Below are positions 8,612-17,573 of a DNA stretch of 64,000 nucleotides, one piece after another (the first letter of the stretch is position 1; each line of letters opens with the position of its first letter). The notes under the pieces were generated by a model, which was given only the letters and a program-made list of their open reading frames with translations, made no database searches and was not told the DNA's origin. The stretch spans positions 1 through 64,000 of the forward strand of contig NZ_JANYGQ010000018.1 of the NCBI RefSeq assembly GCF_025359345.1, read 5' to 3'. The position numbers and the translations under genes are program-made. The DNA comes from Mucilaginibacter sp. Lineage in GTDB: Bacteria > Bacteroidota > Bacteroidia > Sphingobacteriales > Sphingobacteriaceae.

Positions 8612-9708
8612 TAAATAAAATATTTGACGGGGTTTGTATTTACTTCTGTTAAACGGACGGCAAAGTTAGTAAAATTTTTTGTAATAATTTCATACAATAA
8701 TTGCTGCGTAAATTGCTCACTTTCAAAATGTCCCACGTCGGCAATCAGCACCTTTCCATCAGCATCAAAAAACTCGTGATATTTGTAATCGGCTGTTATA
8801 AAAACGTCGGCTCCTGCGGCAATGGCCTGTTTTAATAAAAAGCCTCCGGCCCCGCCGCATACCGCTACTCTTTTAACGCTTTTGCCCGTATATTCAGTAT
8901 GGCGGATAACGTGGCAATGCATTTTTTCTTTCACATGGTATAAAAATGCTTCTTCGGCCAGGGCATTATCCAGCTCACCTATCATTCCCGAGCCAACCTG
9001 CTGATTTTGATTAGTGAGGCTGTATAAATCGTAAGCTACCTCCTCATAAGGATGGTTTAAAACCAGGGCCATTAAAATTTTACTTTCCAATATGGCGGGA
9101 TAAACTGTCTCGATGCGCACCTCGTTTTCCAGGTGACGCTTGCCCGGCTCGCCAACATATGGATTGGTTTGGTCATTCCCTTTAAAAGTGCCTGTGCCTT
9201 CGGCGTTAAAGCTGGTTTCGCTGTAATTGCCAATGTTCCCGGCGCCGGCTGCAAAAAGAGCATTACGCACCGCATCGGCGTGGCTTTGCGGAGCATAAGT
9301 AACCAGTTTTTTTAGCAGGGTATGCTTTGGCGATAGGATACGACAGTTTTTCAACCCCAGCGTTTCACATATTTTAGCGTTTACACCCGCCATCATGTTA
9401 TCCAGGTTGGTGTGAATTGCATAAATGGCGATGTTGTTCCGGATGGCCTTCTCCACCACGCGTTCCACATAGGTTTTGCCGTTAAACTTTTTTAATCCAC
9501 GGAAAACTATCGGATGATGCGATACAATTACCTGGCAGTTGGTGGCAATAGCCTCGTTAACCACGGCCTCAGTACAATCAAGCGAAACCAGCGCACGGTG
9601 CACTTCCATTTCCGGGCGACCAACAATCAGTCCGGCATTATCGTAATCTTCCTGGTAAGCCAGGGGGGCCAGGCTTTCGAGGTATGATGTAAGTTCTTGT
9701 AGTTTCAT
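8611..9708 (-). CDS. Nif3-like dinuclear metal-centre protein (YbgI/YqfO family)
   Basis: A 365-residue cytosolic protein of the Nif3/DUF34 family. Metal-ligand regions are visible at both ends: VSHHPIVF (about residues 63-70), AIHTNLDNM (about 97-105), and VGHFESEQF near residue 335. The middle (about 130-240) is the inserted YqfO-type domain found in longer family members, which usually assemble as toroidal hexamers. Biochemical activity is uncertain; hydrolase roles such as GTP cyclohydrolase-like activity have been suggested for the family. First gene of a two-gene operon with the zinc-ribbon protein. Confidence 0.9.
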   Translation of the reverse strand: MKLQELTSYLESLAPLAYQEDYDNAGLIVGRPEMEVHRALVSLDCTEAVVNEAIATNCQVIVSHHPIVFRGLKKFNGKTYVERVVEKAIRNNIAIYAIHTNLDNMMAGVNAKICETLGLKNCRILSPKHTLLKKLVTYAPQSHADAVRNALFAAGAGNIGNYSETSFNAEGTGTFKGNDQTNPYVGEPGKRHLENEVRIETVYPAILESKILMALVLNHPYEEVAYDLYSLTNQNQQVGSGMIGELDNALAEEAFLYHVKEKMHCHVIRHTEYTGKSVKRVAVCGGAGGFLLKQAIAAGADVFITADYKYHEFFDADGKVLIADVGHFESEQFTQQLLYEIITKNFTNFAVRLTEVNTNPVKYFI

Positions 9709-9962
9709 AATGACACGAATTGATTGGGCACGAATTTCACGAATTGAATCGAATTACACGAATTGGTTTTAGAATGTCTAATTGTTCAGGTCAAATGTAG
9801 GGGCGTATTGCATACGCCCGATGCACGCAGTTCGCCAAATATAGAACCTGTCGGGACATAGATAAGTCACCTGCGCTGTGTGGGCGAATGCAATTCGCCC
9901 CTACAATCAAACTCGTCGCCCCGTAAAATTCGTGTAATTCGATTCAATTAGTGAAATTCGCG
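9709..9962. repeat. Nested inverted-repeat region between the Nif3-like and fucosidase genes
   Basis: Outer arms: 9726-9766 and, inverted, 9927-9962 share a roughly 35-base A/T-rich unit built of ACGAATT-type words (GAATCGAATTACACGAATT in common). Inner arms: 9797-9819 and, inverted, 9882-9904 match at 21 of 23 positions; each inner arm is itself a near-palindrome (GGGCGAATGCAATTCGCCC type). The right outer arm runs up to the stop codon of the fucosidase gene. No ORF is seen. It looks like a small palindromic element inserted in, or built with, a dispersed ACGAATT repeat. Confidence 0.7.
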
Positions 9963-11393
9963 TCAATATTTTATTTTAAATCCCGCTGCGTATGCTAATC
10001 CGCTGTTATTTTGCAGCGCCGCAGGTATCGTAACGTTAATTACATCGCCATCCTGTTTCCACTTCAGTTTTTGCTTTACTCCCAATAGCGTAAGTTGCTG
10101 CACCTTTCGTGCATTGCCGGGTTTAATGCTAACAACAGGGGGCAATATCAGCCCATTCTCGTTGCCCAGCAAAAACGCATATTCGTTACTTCCGCCATTA
10201 GTTTGGGTGAAAAATATATCCCCATCCGAATATGGTGCAATGGCTTTTGATGCATAAATCCCCTCACCGTTAACTTTTATCCATTTGCCAATGTCGGCCA
10301 GACGTTTGTAAGCTTCGGGGTCCCAATCGCCGTCGGGGCCGGGCCCGATGTTCATCAACAGGTTGCCGCCGCGCGATACTATTTTTACCAGCAGCTGCAC
10401 TATCTGTTGCGATGATTTGTATTTGTCGCCAGGTACATAACTCCAGGAGTTGCCCATGGTTATACACGACTCCCATGGGTAGCTGAGGGGTGCTGCGGGC
10501 ACCTGCTGCTCGGGCGTGGTGTAATTTTCGTATGCACCAGGCACAGCGCGGTCAACCATTATTAATCCAGGTTGGTTGGCGCGGGCCATTTTAGCAATTT
10601 TAGGCATATCAATGTCCTGGTTGTACCTGTTGCCCATCTCGTGCGCCAAAGCCGAATCGGCTTTTCTTAACGGGCGCACCCAGCCGCCATCCATCCACAA
10701 AATATCTATTTTGCCGTAGCCGGTCATCAGTTCCTGTAGCTGGTTATAAGTAAAATCTTTAAACTGCTGCCATCTTTCAGGGTATTTGGCCGGGTCATAA
10801 TTTACGTTCCGGTCTTTAGGTGGAAAGTACGGCCACCAATAATAGGGGCTGTGCCAGTCGGGTTTTGAAAAGTAGGCGCCTATCATAAAATTTTCCTTGC
10901 GAAAAGAGTTGAATATCTCCTTCGCCACATTGCTCTTCGGATTGGTTGAGAACGCCGTTTTGGGGCTGGTTACCTTATAGTCGGTTTGTTTGGTATCAAA
11001 CATACTGAACCCGTCGTGATGCTTGGTGGTAAAAACCACGTATTTCATACCGGCATCCTTCGCGGCCCTTACCCATTTATCGGGGTCGAAATGTGTGGGG
11101 TTAAAAGTAGTTTGCAGGTTTTCGTATGCTGTTTTATAAGTGTTGTAGTCGGCGCCATAAGGGCCTTTGCGCTGTGTCCAGCCCTCGTCCTCGGGGCAAA
11201 GGCTCCAGCTTTCAACCACGCCCCATTCGCTGTATGGCCCCCAATGCATAAACAGGCCGAACTTTAAATCCTGCCATTGCGCCAGCTTTTGTTGAACGGC
11301 CGGATCATCAGGTGGGGTGTATTCGGCATGCTGCTGGGCTTTGCCGGAATTTATAACAAACAGTAGAAACAGAAAGGCGAGGATTGATTTCAT
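9963..11393 (-). CDS. Alpha-L-fucosidase, GH29
   Basis: A 476-residue secreted glycoside hydrolase starting at MKSILAFLFLLFV; an earlier ATG at 11420 would add nine residues before the signal peptide. The signal peptide ends near GKAQQ. The GH29 fold is clear: KFGLFMHWGPYSEWGV, the KYVVFTTKHHDGFSMFD strand, and the nucleophile Asp in KIDILWMDGGWV (about residue 240). A C-terminal beta domain (about 390-476) completes it. It would remove alpha-linked fucose from glycans in the periplasm or outside. No SusC/D pair is adjacent; the gene is bracketed on both sides by ACGAATT-type repeats. Confidence 0.92.
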   Translation of the reverse strand: MKSILAFLFLLFVINSGKAQQHAEYTPPDDPAVQQKLAQWQDLKFGLFMHWGPYSEWGVVESWSLCPEDEGWTQRKGPYGADYNTYKTAYENLQTTFNPTHFDPDKWVRAAKDAGMKYVVFTTKHHDGFSMFDTKQTDYKVTSPKTAFSTNPKSNVAKEIFNSFRKENFMIGAYFSKPDWHSPYYWWPYFPPKDRNVNYDPAKYPERWQQFKDFTYNQLQELMTGYGKIDILWMDGGWVRPLRKADSALAHEMGNRYNQDIDMPKIAKMARANQPGLIMVDRAVPGAYENYTTPEQQVPAAPLSYPWESCITMGNSWSYVPGDKYKSSQQIVQLLVKIVSRGGNLLMNIGPGPDGDWDPEAYKRLADIGKWIKVNGEGIYASKAIAPYSDGDIFFTQTNGGSNEYAFLLGNENGLILPPVVSIKPGNARKVQQLTLLGVKQKLKWKQDGDVINVTIPAALQNNSGLAYAAGFKIKY

Positions 11394-11414
11394 AAATGGC
11401 ACTAATTTAATGAA

Positions 11415-11456
11415 GGGCACAAATTTTCACGAATTTAAACGAATTACACGAATTGG
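11415..11456. repeat. Third copy of the ACGAATT-type dispersed repeat
   Basis: The stretch from GGGCACAAATTTTCACG to ACGAATTACACGAATTGG matches the unit at 9726-9766 in the same orientation with only a few differences. It lies directly upstream of the fucosidase start, so the gene has a copy at each end. Confidence 0.65.
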
Positions 11457-11514
11457 AGGCGACTAATTGCATATAACAGGAATTTTGCCGGGCATAGATT
11501 AATGAGTTTTAATA

Positions 11515-12558
11515 TTATGCCCCTGCTAAAATTAAAATAACCTCAAAACAGTCTTCCTTTTCGATTATGGTGAGTTCGTGCCTGTAGGGGTACAAAAGTT
11601 CCAACCGCCTTTTGGTATTGGCAATTCCCAATCCCAATGCCTTTTTTGATTGGCCGGTAAAGGCGTCTTTTGTATTCGTTATGGTAAAAAAGAGCATATC
11701 CCCGCTGTAGGTAAGGTTGATCTCTACCACATTGCGGCCGTTTTCATTAAATCCAACGTATTTAAAAGCATTTTCAATAAAAGAGATCAATAAGAAGGGC
11801 GCTATTTTAACATTGCCATCTATCTTCCCTGTGTAAAACGATACTTTAATTCGCTCGTCAATTCGGCTTTTTTGTATGGCTACGTAATTTCTTATGTAGT
11901 TCAGTTCCCTGTCTATGTCGATGTAGTCTACGGTGCATTCATATAGCTGGTACCGCAGCATATCCGAAAATACAAGCAACATATTCCTGGCCTCTTTATT
12001 CGATTTGTCGATATACCCGTAAATGGAGTTGATGGAGTTGAACAGGAAATGCGGGTTAAACTGAGCACGTAAAAAATTAAGCTCATTAGCCGACTTCTCT
12101 TTTTCAACTTGTTCGATATACAGTTGCGACCGGATTTTTTCGGCAATCATTTTGCCTGTTAATATCACCAGCACCCAAAAAGTGATATTAACAAATGAAT
12201 TGCAGAATATTGAAAAGTAATTGAAGCGGACATTGCCCCGATTAAAAATATATGTACTAACAAATTCCGATACCGGCACCCTTATCGCCGAGGTAAAGGC
12301 GATGCCCATGATGAAACATATACCAAACCTTATATACCTTTTTTTATTTAACAGGTAAGGAATTGTATACGAGGCATTAAGATAGTAGTTGGCTGCAATA
12401 AATATGAGGTAACAAAACTGAATGGTTATTGCGCGGGTTAAAACCAGCGTGCCATTCCGGAATATAAATACCCAAAAAAAGTAGGCCACAAGCCAAAATA
12501 AGAGGTGGTACCACCTCTTATTTATTTTAAATAAAAAATCTGTTGCCTGTTGCATCAT
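11515..12558 (-). CDS. LytS/YehU-type sensor histidine kinase
   Basis: A 347-residue membrane kinase. The N-terminal about 140 residues contain four or so hydrophobic helices with no large periplasmic domain. The phosphoacceptor region follows (FLRAQFNPHFLFNSINSIYGYID, His about residue 169), then an ATPase domain with SFIENAFKYVGF (N-box) and GLGIANTKRRLELLYP. This is the His_kinase (PF06580) type that normally phosphorylates a LytTR response regulator. No such regulator is adjacent, so it is an orphan here. It lies 40 bases downstream of the cytochrome gene on the same strand and could share its transcript. Confidence 0.88.
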   Translation of the reverse strand: MMQQATDFLFKINKRWYHLLFWLVAYFFWVFIFRNGTLVLTRAITIQFCYLIFIAANYYLNASYTIPYLLNKKRYIRFGICFIMGIAFTSAIRVPVSEFVSTYIFNRGNVRFNYFSIFCNSFVNITFWVLVILTGKMIAEKIRSQLYIEQVEKEKSANELNFLRAQFNPHFLFNSINSIYGYIDKSNKEARNMLLVFSDMLRYQLYECTVDYIDIDRELNYIRNYVAIQKSRIDERIKVSFYTGKIDGNVKIAPFLLISFIENAFKYVGFNENGRNVVEINLTYSGDMLFFTITNTKDAFTGQSKKALGLGIANTKRRLELLYPYRHELTIIEKEDCFEVILILAGA

Positions 12559-12598
12559 ACCCCCTGGTTATGTAACCCGGTAAAATTATTCGCTTTTA

Positions 12599-13018
12599 TT
12601 ATTTCTGATCGGCGCCATCAGGAAATGCAACCCCTTTATGGCAGGTGTTGCAGGTAACGGTGAGCGTGGCGCTGCCAAGTGCCGGGTGCTTGATTTTAAA
12701 ATACTTCTTGTTGATCCCCAAAGTCATACGCATCATAGCGCGGGCAATTTCTTTTTCGGGTTTGGCATCGCTCGCGAAATCAAGGCCATGGCCGTCTTTG
12801 GCATCGGCGTGGCAAAAACCACAGGTTACGCCAAGCCCGTCCTCAAAATCATCGGTCATTATCCCCTGTAATTCTTTTGAGCTGATGTTTTTTGGCAACA
12901 CTTTTAAGTTCACATATTGCACCTGTTCCCGGGCTGGGCTGAATGACGAGGCTACTGCCAATGTACAAACCAAGCCGGCAATTAAGCCAACGGCCGCCAA
13001 TTTTCTATTTACTTTCAT
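12599..13018 (-). CDS. Di-haem c-type cytochrome (reaction-centre cytochrome-like domain)
   Basis: A 139-residue exported protein with a signal peptide (about residues 1-25) and two haem c motifs, CGFCH and CNTCH. The stretch ISSKELQGIMTDDFEDGLGVTCGFCHADAKDG and the spacing to the second CxxCH fit the CytoC_RC-like family that is common, without photosynthesis, in Bacteroidota. An electron-transfer role in the periplasm is expected; the partner is unknown. It starts 5 bases after the YceI stop, so the two are co-transcribed. Confidence 0.85.
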   Translation of the reverse strand: MKVNRKLAAVGLIAGLVCTLAVASSFSPAREQVQYVNLKVLPKNISSKELQGIMTDDFEDGLGVTCGFCHADAKDGHGLDFASDAKPEKEIARAMMRMTLGINKKYFKIKHPALGSATLTVTCNTCHKGVAFPDGADQK

Positions 13019-13023
13019 AACAT

Positions 13024-13554
13024 TTAAACTTTAGCAGCGTGCACATTTAAAACAACTTCAAGCTCGTTTGATATGGTACTGGTACCACCAACCCCAAAAT
13101 CTTTCCGGTTTATTTTAAACGAGCCTTTAAACAGGTAGCCGTCATCGGCCGGTGAGGCAGTAAATGGGAACGAGATATTCTTTGATTTACCTTTTATGGT
13201 TAAGTGCCCACTCATTGTGAATACGCCTCCTTTAGCGGCAATTTTAGTGGATAAAAAACGGATACGCGGGTAGTTATCTACGTCAAAATAGCTGTCTTCC
13301 TTTAAATGTTTATCGCGTAAACTGTTATCGGTGTTTATGGTTGATGCGTCTATGGTTACATCAAAACTGCCGGCTGCCGGGTTTTGAGGGTCAAAGTTTA
13401 TACTTCCCAGGAAACCGCCGAAGCTTCCGTGTACATCAAACCCAAAGTTGCCTATCGTAAACTTCAGCGACGATTCTTTATCAACGGGTTTGTATTGGGC
13501 GGAGGCCATTTTGGCCGCCGCAATAATCAAAAAGAACAAAAAACATTTTTTCAT
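13024..13554 (-). CDS. YceI-family lipid-binding-like protein
   Basis: A 176-residue exported protein starting at MKKCFLFFLIIAAA; an ATG six codons upstream is less likely because it would precede the signal peptide. The mature part is an extended lipocalin-like beta barrel with YceI marks: YKPVDKESSLKFTIGNFG, GSFDVTIDASTINT, RDKHLKEDSYFDVDNYPRI, and the C-terminal KINRKDFGVGG. Known family members bind long isoprenoid chains in a hydrophobic tunnel. It sits between a metallophosphoesterase and a cytochrome c, which points to a periplasmic redox or quinone-related function (inference). Confidence 0.9.
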   Translation of the reverse strand: MKKCFLFFLIIAAAKMASAQYKPVDKESSLKFTIGNFGFDVHGSFGGFLGSINFDPQNPAAGSFDVTIDASTINTDNSLRDKHLKEDSYFDVDNYPRIRFLSTKIAAKGGVFTMSGHLTIKGKSKNISFPFTASPADDGYLFKGSFKINRKDFGVGGTSTISNELEVVLNVHAAKV

Positions 13555-13649
13555 GAACAATGGAATTGACAAGCGCAGTATTTAAGAGGGCTGCCGTGCA
13601 CCAGCAAATCCCGTCTTAATATGCGGTTGATTGATAATTTAAAGATGTG

Positions 13650-14669
13650 TTACTGACCGCCTGTAACAGCAGCGGCTTCAATAAGCGGAATATCTGTTAT
13701 GGCCAGCGTATGGTTGTTTTCAACGTAGTGAACGCTCGTTAAACCCAGCAAGGTCCTCAGCTTTTCAGCAGGTACCTTCATCGGACCGGGCGATGGCGCC
13801 GCTCCGGGTGCGGGTTGCGGAAATGCCGTTGAATTGGCGGTATGGAAGGTAATATTGCCTTCCACTTTTTGAATGGTTTGGTGTATGTGGCCATTTAACA
13901 CCGATACCGAACCAAAGCGTTTAAGGAATGAAAGGGCCAGCGCGCTATCCTGGGTCGCCCATCCCCATTGCGGATAGATTGCCCACATCGGTATGTGCGC
14001 AAAAACCACTATCGGCGTGCTGCTTGAAAGGCCTTTAACGTCGTTTTCCAGCCATTTCAATTGTTCAGCGCCAATATTACCAAGGCCGCCGTCAACATGG
14101 TTAGTAACATTTACCAGGCCTATAAAATGCACTCCGTTCGAGTCGAAGCTGTACCAGCCATCCCCTTTGGTGCCCTTGCCGTATCGCTCCAGGTAAAGCT
14201 TGCCGTTATCTGTCCAGTCGTGCTCACCGGGGACATAAAATATTTTTTCGGTTTTTACACTTTTTAATGATTGCTCCAGGGTGTCGAACTCATCGGCCTG
14301 GGCAAGGTGCGAAAGGTCGCCGGTATGCAATACAAACGCCGGCGCCGAAGGCATGGCGTTTATTTTGGCGATGGTAGCCTGGAGGGTGCCTACAACATCA
14401 GGGTTTGCGGGTTTGGTAAACCCAATGTGGCTATCACTTATCTGGGCAAAGCTGAAATCGGATTTTGGCATTAACAGTCCTTTCTTCAACCCACCCGTAG
14501 TTTTATCAATCATTTGGCTCATGCCGTACGACTTTAGTATCCCGCCCGACATCATCCAAAGTACGCCGGTACCAGCCCAGGCCATACATTCCAGGAAACC
14601 TCTGCGGTCAATGCCGTCATTGTTTAAATCCGGGGTGTGCTCATCTCCGGGGTGAATGTGATTTTTCAT
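13650..14669 (-). CDS. Exported calcineurin-like metallophosphoesterase
   Basis: A 339-residue protein. The N-terminus has a Tat-like twin arginine (DRRGFLECMAWAG, about residues 21-33) before a hydrophobic stretch. All metallophosphoesterase blocks are present: ISDSHIG (D-x-H), HTGDLSH, VPGEHDW (in place of the usual GNHD/E), FAHIP, and NGHIHQ. It therefore probably binds two metal ions and hydrolyses a phosphoester outside the cytoplasm; the substrate is unknown. First gene of a likely operon with YceI and cytochrome c (77-bp and 5-bp gaps). Confidence 0.87.
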   Translation of the reverse strand: MKNHIHPGDEHTPDLNNDGIDRRGFLECMAWAGTGVLWMMSGGILKSYGMSQMIDKTTGGLKKGLLMPKSDFSFAQISDSHIGFTKPANPDVVGTLQATIAKINAMPSAPAFVLHTGDLSHLAQADEFDTLEQSLKSVKTEKIFYVPGEHDWTDNGKLYLERYGKGTKGDGWYSFDSNGVHFIGLVNVTNHVDGGLGNIGAEQLKWLENDVKGLSSSTPIVVFAHIPMWAIYPQWGWATQDSALALSFLKRFGSVSVLNGHIHQTIQKVEGNITFHTANSTAFPQPAPGAAPSPGPMKVPAEKLRTLLGLTSVHYVENNHTLAITDIPLIEAAAVTGGQ

Positions 14670-14828
14670 GATTTCGATTTTTAACTGTTTGTTTAATAGG
14701 CACGAAGGAAGATGAAATTGGGCTGGCGCTGAAAAATTTTACATGAACACGGTTAAATACTTGATGAAACCAGGGTTGATATTGTCGTGGTTATTTAATA
14801 TGCCAGCAGACGGGTAACTGAGATTTTT

Positions 14829-14864
14829 TTTGCCTCGCGTTTACAATAACTTAGTTTATATTTG
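14829..14864 (+). promoter_or_regulatory. Promoter for efp
   Basis: TATATTTG at 14857-14864 fits TAnnTTTG, with TTTG at 14829-14832 upstream (24-nt gap, slightly long). The efp ATG (14889) follows 24 bases later. Confidence 0.5.
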
Positions 14865-14888
14865 GCGCCACATTTAACACGCATTTTC

Positions 14889-15449
14889 ATGGCAAAGGCA
14901 TCTGAAATTAAAGTAGGGAATATATTACGCTATAATGGCGAACTGGTAAGCGTTACCGAAGTCCTGCATCGTACACCCGGTAAAGGCGGGGCGTTTTACT
15001 TAGATAAGTTTCGTAATATCAAGACCGGCAAAATTGTAGAGGCCCGTTTAGCCACTGACGAACAGGTTGAAATTTGCCGGGTGGAAACTAATGACTTTCA
15101 ATACCTTTACCAGGAGGGCGATTTTATGGTGATTATGGATAACACAACCTATGATCAACATAATGTTTCGAAAGCGTTATTCGGCCCGTCGGCAAAATTC
15201 TTAAAAGAAGGAATGAACGTAATTGTTTCTTTTGAAAGCGAGGAGCCTATTATGGCCCAAGCCCCCAACTTCGTTGAATTAGAAATTACCTACTCTGAGC
15301 CGGCTGTTAAAGGCGATACATCATCGGGCGCGCTGAAAAACGCCACTACAGAAAATGGGGTAGAAGTAAAAGTGCCTCTTTTTGTAAACCAGGGCGATAA
15401 GATAAAAGTAGATACCCGCACCGGAGAATATATAGAACGGGTAAAATAG
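14889..15449 (+). CDS. efp: Translation elongation factor P
   Basis: A 186-residue EF-P, which rescues ribosomes stalled on proline stretches. Started at MAKASEIKVGN; an in-frame ATG nine codons upstream would overlap the promoter. Three beta domains are present: KOW-like domain I with loop HRTPGKGGAF, whose tip Lys32 is the site that may be modified; domain II; and the C-terminal OB domain (VEVKVPLFVNQGDKIKVDTRTGEYIERVK). Length is standard. Monocistronic. Confidence 0.97.
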   Translation: MAKASEIKVGNILRYNGELVSVTEVLHRTPGKGGAFYLDKFRNIKTGKIVEARLATDEQVEICRVETNDFQYLYQEGDFMVIMDNTTYDQHNVSKALFGPSAKFLKEGMNVIVSFESEEPIMAQAPNFVELEITYSEPAVKGDTSSGALKNATTENGVEVKVPLFVNQGDKIKVDTRTGEYIERVK

Positions 15450-15495
15450 GTTAGCACAAAATTATCGAATTGGCGGGGTTGGATTTTTCGTGACA

Positions 15496-16083
15496 CTAAT
15501 CATCCAGCCCCTTACCGTCCAATATTTGCGGGATATACTTTTCAACCCTTGCTTCGCGGGTTTTGGATTGTTTGGCCTGCGAAAAATGAAGCAGGTACCC
15601 TTTTTGCCGCCCAGGGGTGAGTGCCTCAAAAGCAGTTTTTAGGGCGGGAATCCGGTCTAGTTTATATCGAAATTCATCAGGCATACTGAATTCATCGGTC
15701 TTTTTAAATTCAACCTTTAAGCCAGCTTTTTCCACTTCAATGGCCTCGTGAATATAGGCCTTCAAAGTTGCTGTCAATTCTACTATTTCGTCGATATTGG
15801 TGAACCTTACCTGGCGCGCCGACTGCACATTTTCCGTCTGTTGAACCAGGATACCCTCAACATCATTTAACAAGACTCCTTTAAAAAACAAAAACGCGCA
15901 GTACTCTTTAAATGTGTGTATTAAAACAATGTTATTGCCCTGCCATGTATAACAAGGGCAACCCCACTTCATCTCTTCGGTTAGCCCGCAATCAAGCGCA
16001 ATCGCTCTTAATTTTTCAATTTCTTCCTGCCATTTTTTGGCCTTGTTGAAATAAAAATCAACTTTTGGATTAATTTCATTCAT
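15496..16083 (-). CDS. YdeI/OmpD-associated family protein with DUF1801-like domain
   Basis: A 195-residue cytosolic protein. The N-terminal part (about 20-115) resembles DUF1801 (EEMKWGCPCYTWQGNNIVLIHTFKEYCAFLFFKG). The C-terminal part (about 130-190) is the YdeI-type helical region (AFEALTPGRQKGYLLHFSQAKQSKTREARVEKYIPQIL). Molecular function is unknown. It is the last gene of the ArsR-headed minus-strand cluster, 29 bases after DUF4256. Confidence 0.85.
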   Translation of the reverse strand: MNEINPKVDFYFNKAKKWQEEIEKLRAIALDCGLTEEMKWGCPCYTWQGNNIVLIHTFKEYCAFLFFKGVLLNDVEGILVQQTENVQSARQVRFTNIDEIVELTATLKAYIHEAIEVEKAGLKVEFKKTDEFSMPDEFRYKLDRIPALKTAFEALTPGRQKGYLLHFSQAKQSKTREARVEKYIPQILDGKGLDD

Positions 16084-16112
16084 TGTTATAATACCTGGTT
16101 TTAGTGTGCGGT

Positions 16113-16679
16113 TTATACTCTTAGCGAACCCCGGAAGCCCCTGGCAGCATAATACGAATCGGCGCCGTTGTGATAAATAAAAACCCTGCCATAACGAAAA
16201 TCGCCCAAGATAGCGCCGCCAAGCCTGCGGACATCGGCCGGAGTTTTCAACCAGCTCGACGTTTTTGCGTCAAAACTTCCCAGTTGCTGCAACTCGCGGT
16301 ACTGTTCTTCGGTTAAAACTTCAACGCCCATGTCGGCAGCCAAATCAATTATGCTATTTGCCGGTTTAAATTCTTTCCTGGCATCAAGCGCCTCGCGATC
16401 GTAACAGAGACTCCGGCGGCCCTTTGGGCTTTCGGCCGAACAATCATAAAAAACATATTCGTCCTTTTGTTCGTCGTACGCAACAACGTCCGGCTCGCCG
16501 CCTGTGTTTTCCATTTCATCGAGCGACCATAACTTTTCGGCATTAGCTTCCAGCTTTGCCTGTACTTGGGCCCATTCTACTCCCTTATGGCGGTTCATGT
16601 TTTTTTCGAAACGGGCTTTCAATATGCTGAGCAGTTCTTCCCGCTGCGCTGCAGAAAACGCCTTTTTACTATTGTTCAT
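16113..16679 (-). CDS. DUF4256 protein
   Basis: A 188-residue protein that matches DUF4256 over its full length: opening LLSILKARFEKNMNRHKGVEW, central TGGEPDVVAYD and CSAESPKGRRSLCYDREALDARK, and the ending FIYHNGADSYYAARGFRGSLRV. The family is cytosolic and of unknown biochemical function. It is often found beside SRPBCC/AHSA1 and DoxX genes, as here, so a shared stress or environmental response is likely but unproven. Confidence 0.88.
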   Translation of the reverse strand: MNNSKKAFSAAQREELLSILKARFEKNMNRHKGVEWAQVQAKLEANAEKLWSLDEMENTGGEPDVVAYDEQKDEYVFYDCSAESPKGRRSLCYDREALDARKEFKPANSIIDLAADMGVEVLTEEQYRELQQLGSFDAKTSSWLKTPADVRRLGGAILGDFRYGRVFIYHNGADSYYAARGFRGSLRV

Positions 16680-16710
16680 GCCTGTTAAAATAAAATCTTG
16701 TGGGTTATTC

Positions 16711-17091
16711 TTAAATAGCTGAAATAATCTTTCTGTCAGCAGGCCTTAAATACCAGGATAAAACAGTAAAAATGGCCAGTACGAAAGGGGCAATTATTTG
16801 AACAGAAACATCACTGCTGGCAATATGCGAAATCACCGCTCCGCTCATTACAAAAAATATACCCGCATAAGCCCGTTCCTTAAGCAATTTAAAACCCGGG
16901 ATTAATATCGCAATTATGCCCAGCATTTTCCAAACGCCGATAAGTGAAATAAAATAGATGGGGTATCCAAGCGGTTTAAAACCCTGCACAACCCCTTTTA
17001 CCTGCATGGCCTGCGCCAATCCGCCCGAAAAAATACAAAAGGATAATATTATCGTAATTATCCAATACCAAAGCGTCTTTCTCTTTTCCAT
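16711..17091 (-). CDS. DoxX-family membrane protein
   Basis: A 126-residue inner-membrane protein with four hydrophobic helices (about residues 10-28, 50-70, 76-94, 100-118) and the DoxX-like opening SFCIFSGGLAQAM...LGYPIYFISLIGVWKMLGI. Family members have been linked to oxidative-stress and quinone functions in other bacteria, but the role here is not known. It lies 2 bases after the SRPBCC stop, so it is almost certainly co-transcribed with it. Confidence 0.82.
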   Translation of the reverse strand: MEKRKTLWYWIITIILSFCIFSGGLAQAMQVKGVVQGFKPLGYPIYFISLIGVWKMLGIIAILIPGFKLLKERAYAGIFFVMSGAVISHIASSDVSVQIIAPFVLAIFTVLSWYLRPADRKIISAI

Positions 17092-17093
17092 GT

Positions 17094-17567
17094 TTATAGT
17101 TGTTTTAATTTGCTTACCATATCCTGCAGCCGGTTGTGTGCCATGTTTATTCCCTGGGCGAATGGCAGCTTCAGCACCTGGTCGCGTTTTTCGCCCGACT
17201 CATATATTACGTGCATATTAAGCTTGCTGGTACCCTCGGTAACGTGTTCAAATTCACAAATCTCAAGCTGAACGCCAAATGGGGCGTTTTCCATTTCAAA
17301 CGTCCGGGTTATTTTCCTATTTGGGCTAACCTCATGTATTACTCCATTGGCCTTAAATACCACGTTTCCTTTGGGGTCGCTTGTCTCAAACTGGTAACTG
17401 CCGTACTTTTTACATTCAAGTTTAAGCACTTTGGTTCCCATCCATTGTTCAATAATTTCGGGCTCTGTAAAGGCTTTAAAAAGCAAGGCCAACGGCAACT
17501 CAAATTCCCTTGTAATGGTTAATTCCTGTTTTCCGTCTTCGGCATTAATTTTTGTTTTTAGTTCCAT
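17094..17567 (-). CDS. SRPBCC / AHSA1-family protein
   Basis: A 157-residue helix-grip protein of the AHSA1 (START-like) type: opening ITREFELPLALLFKAFTEPEIIEQWMG, central GKVVF-like GNVVFKANGVIHEVSPNRKITRTFEME, and a C-terminal long helix. Such proteins bind hydrophobic ligands; bacterial members next to ArsR regulators are common. It lies 6 bases downstream of the ArsR gene. Confidence 0.88.
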   Translation of the reverse strand: MELKTKINAEDGKQELTITREFELPLALLFKAFTEPEIIEQWMGTKVLKLECKKYGSYQFETSDPKGNVVFKANGVIHEVSPNRKITRTFEMENAPFGVQLEICEFEHVTEGTSKLNMHVIYESGEKRDQVLKLPFAQGINMAHNRLQDMVSKLKQL

Positions 17568-17573
17568 GATAGC

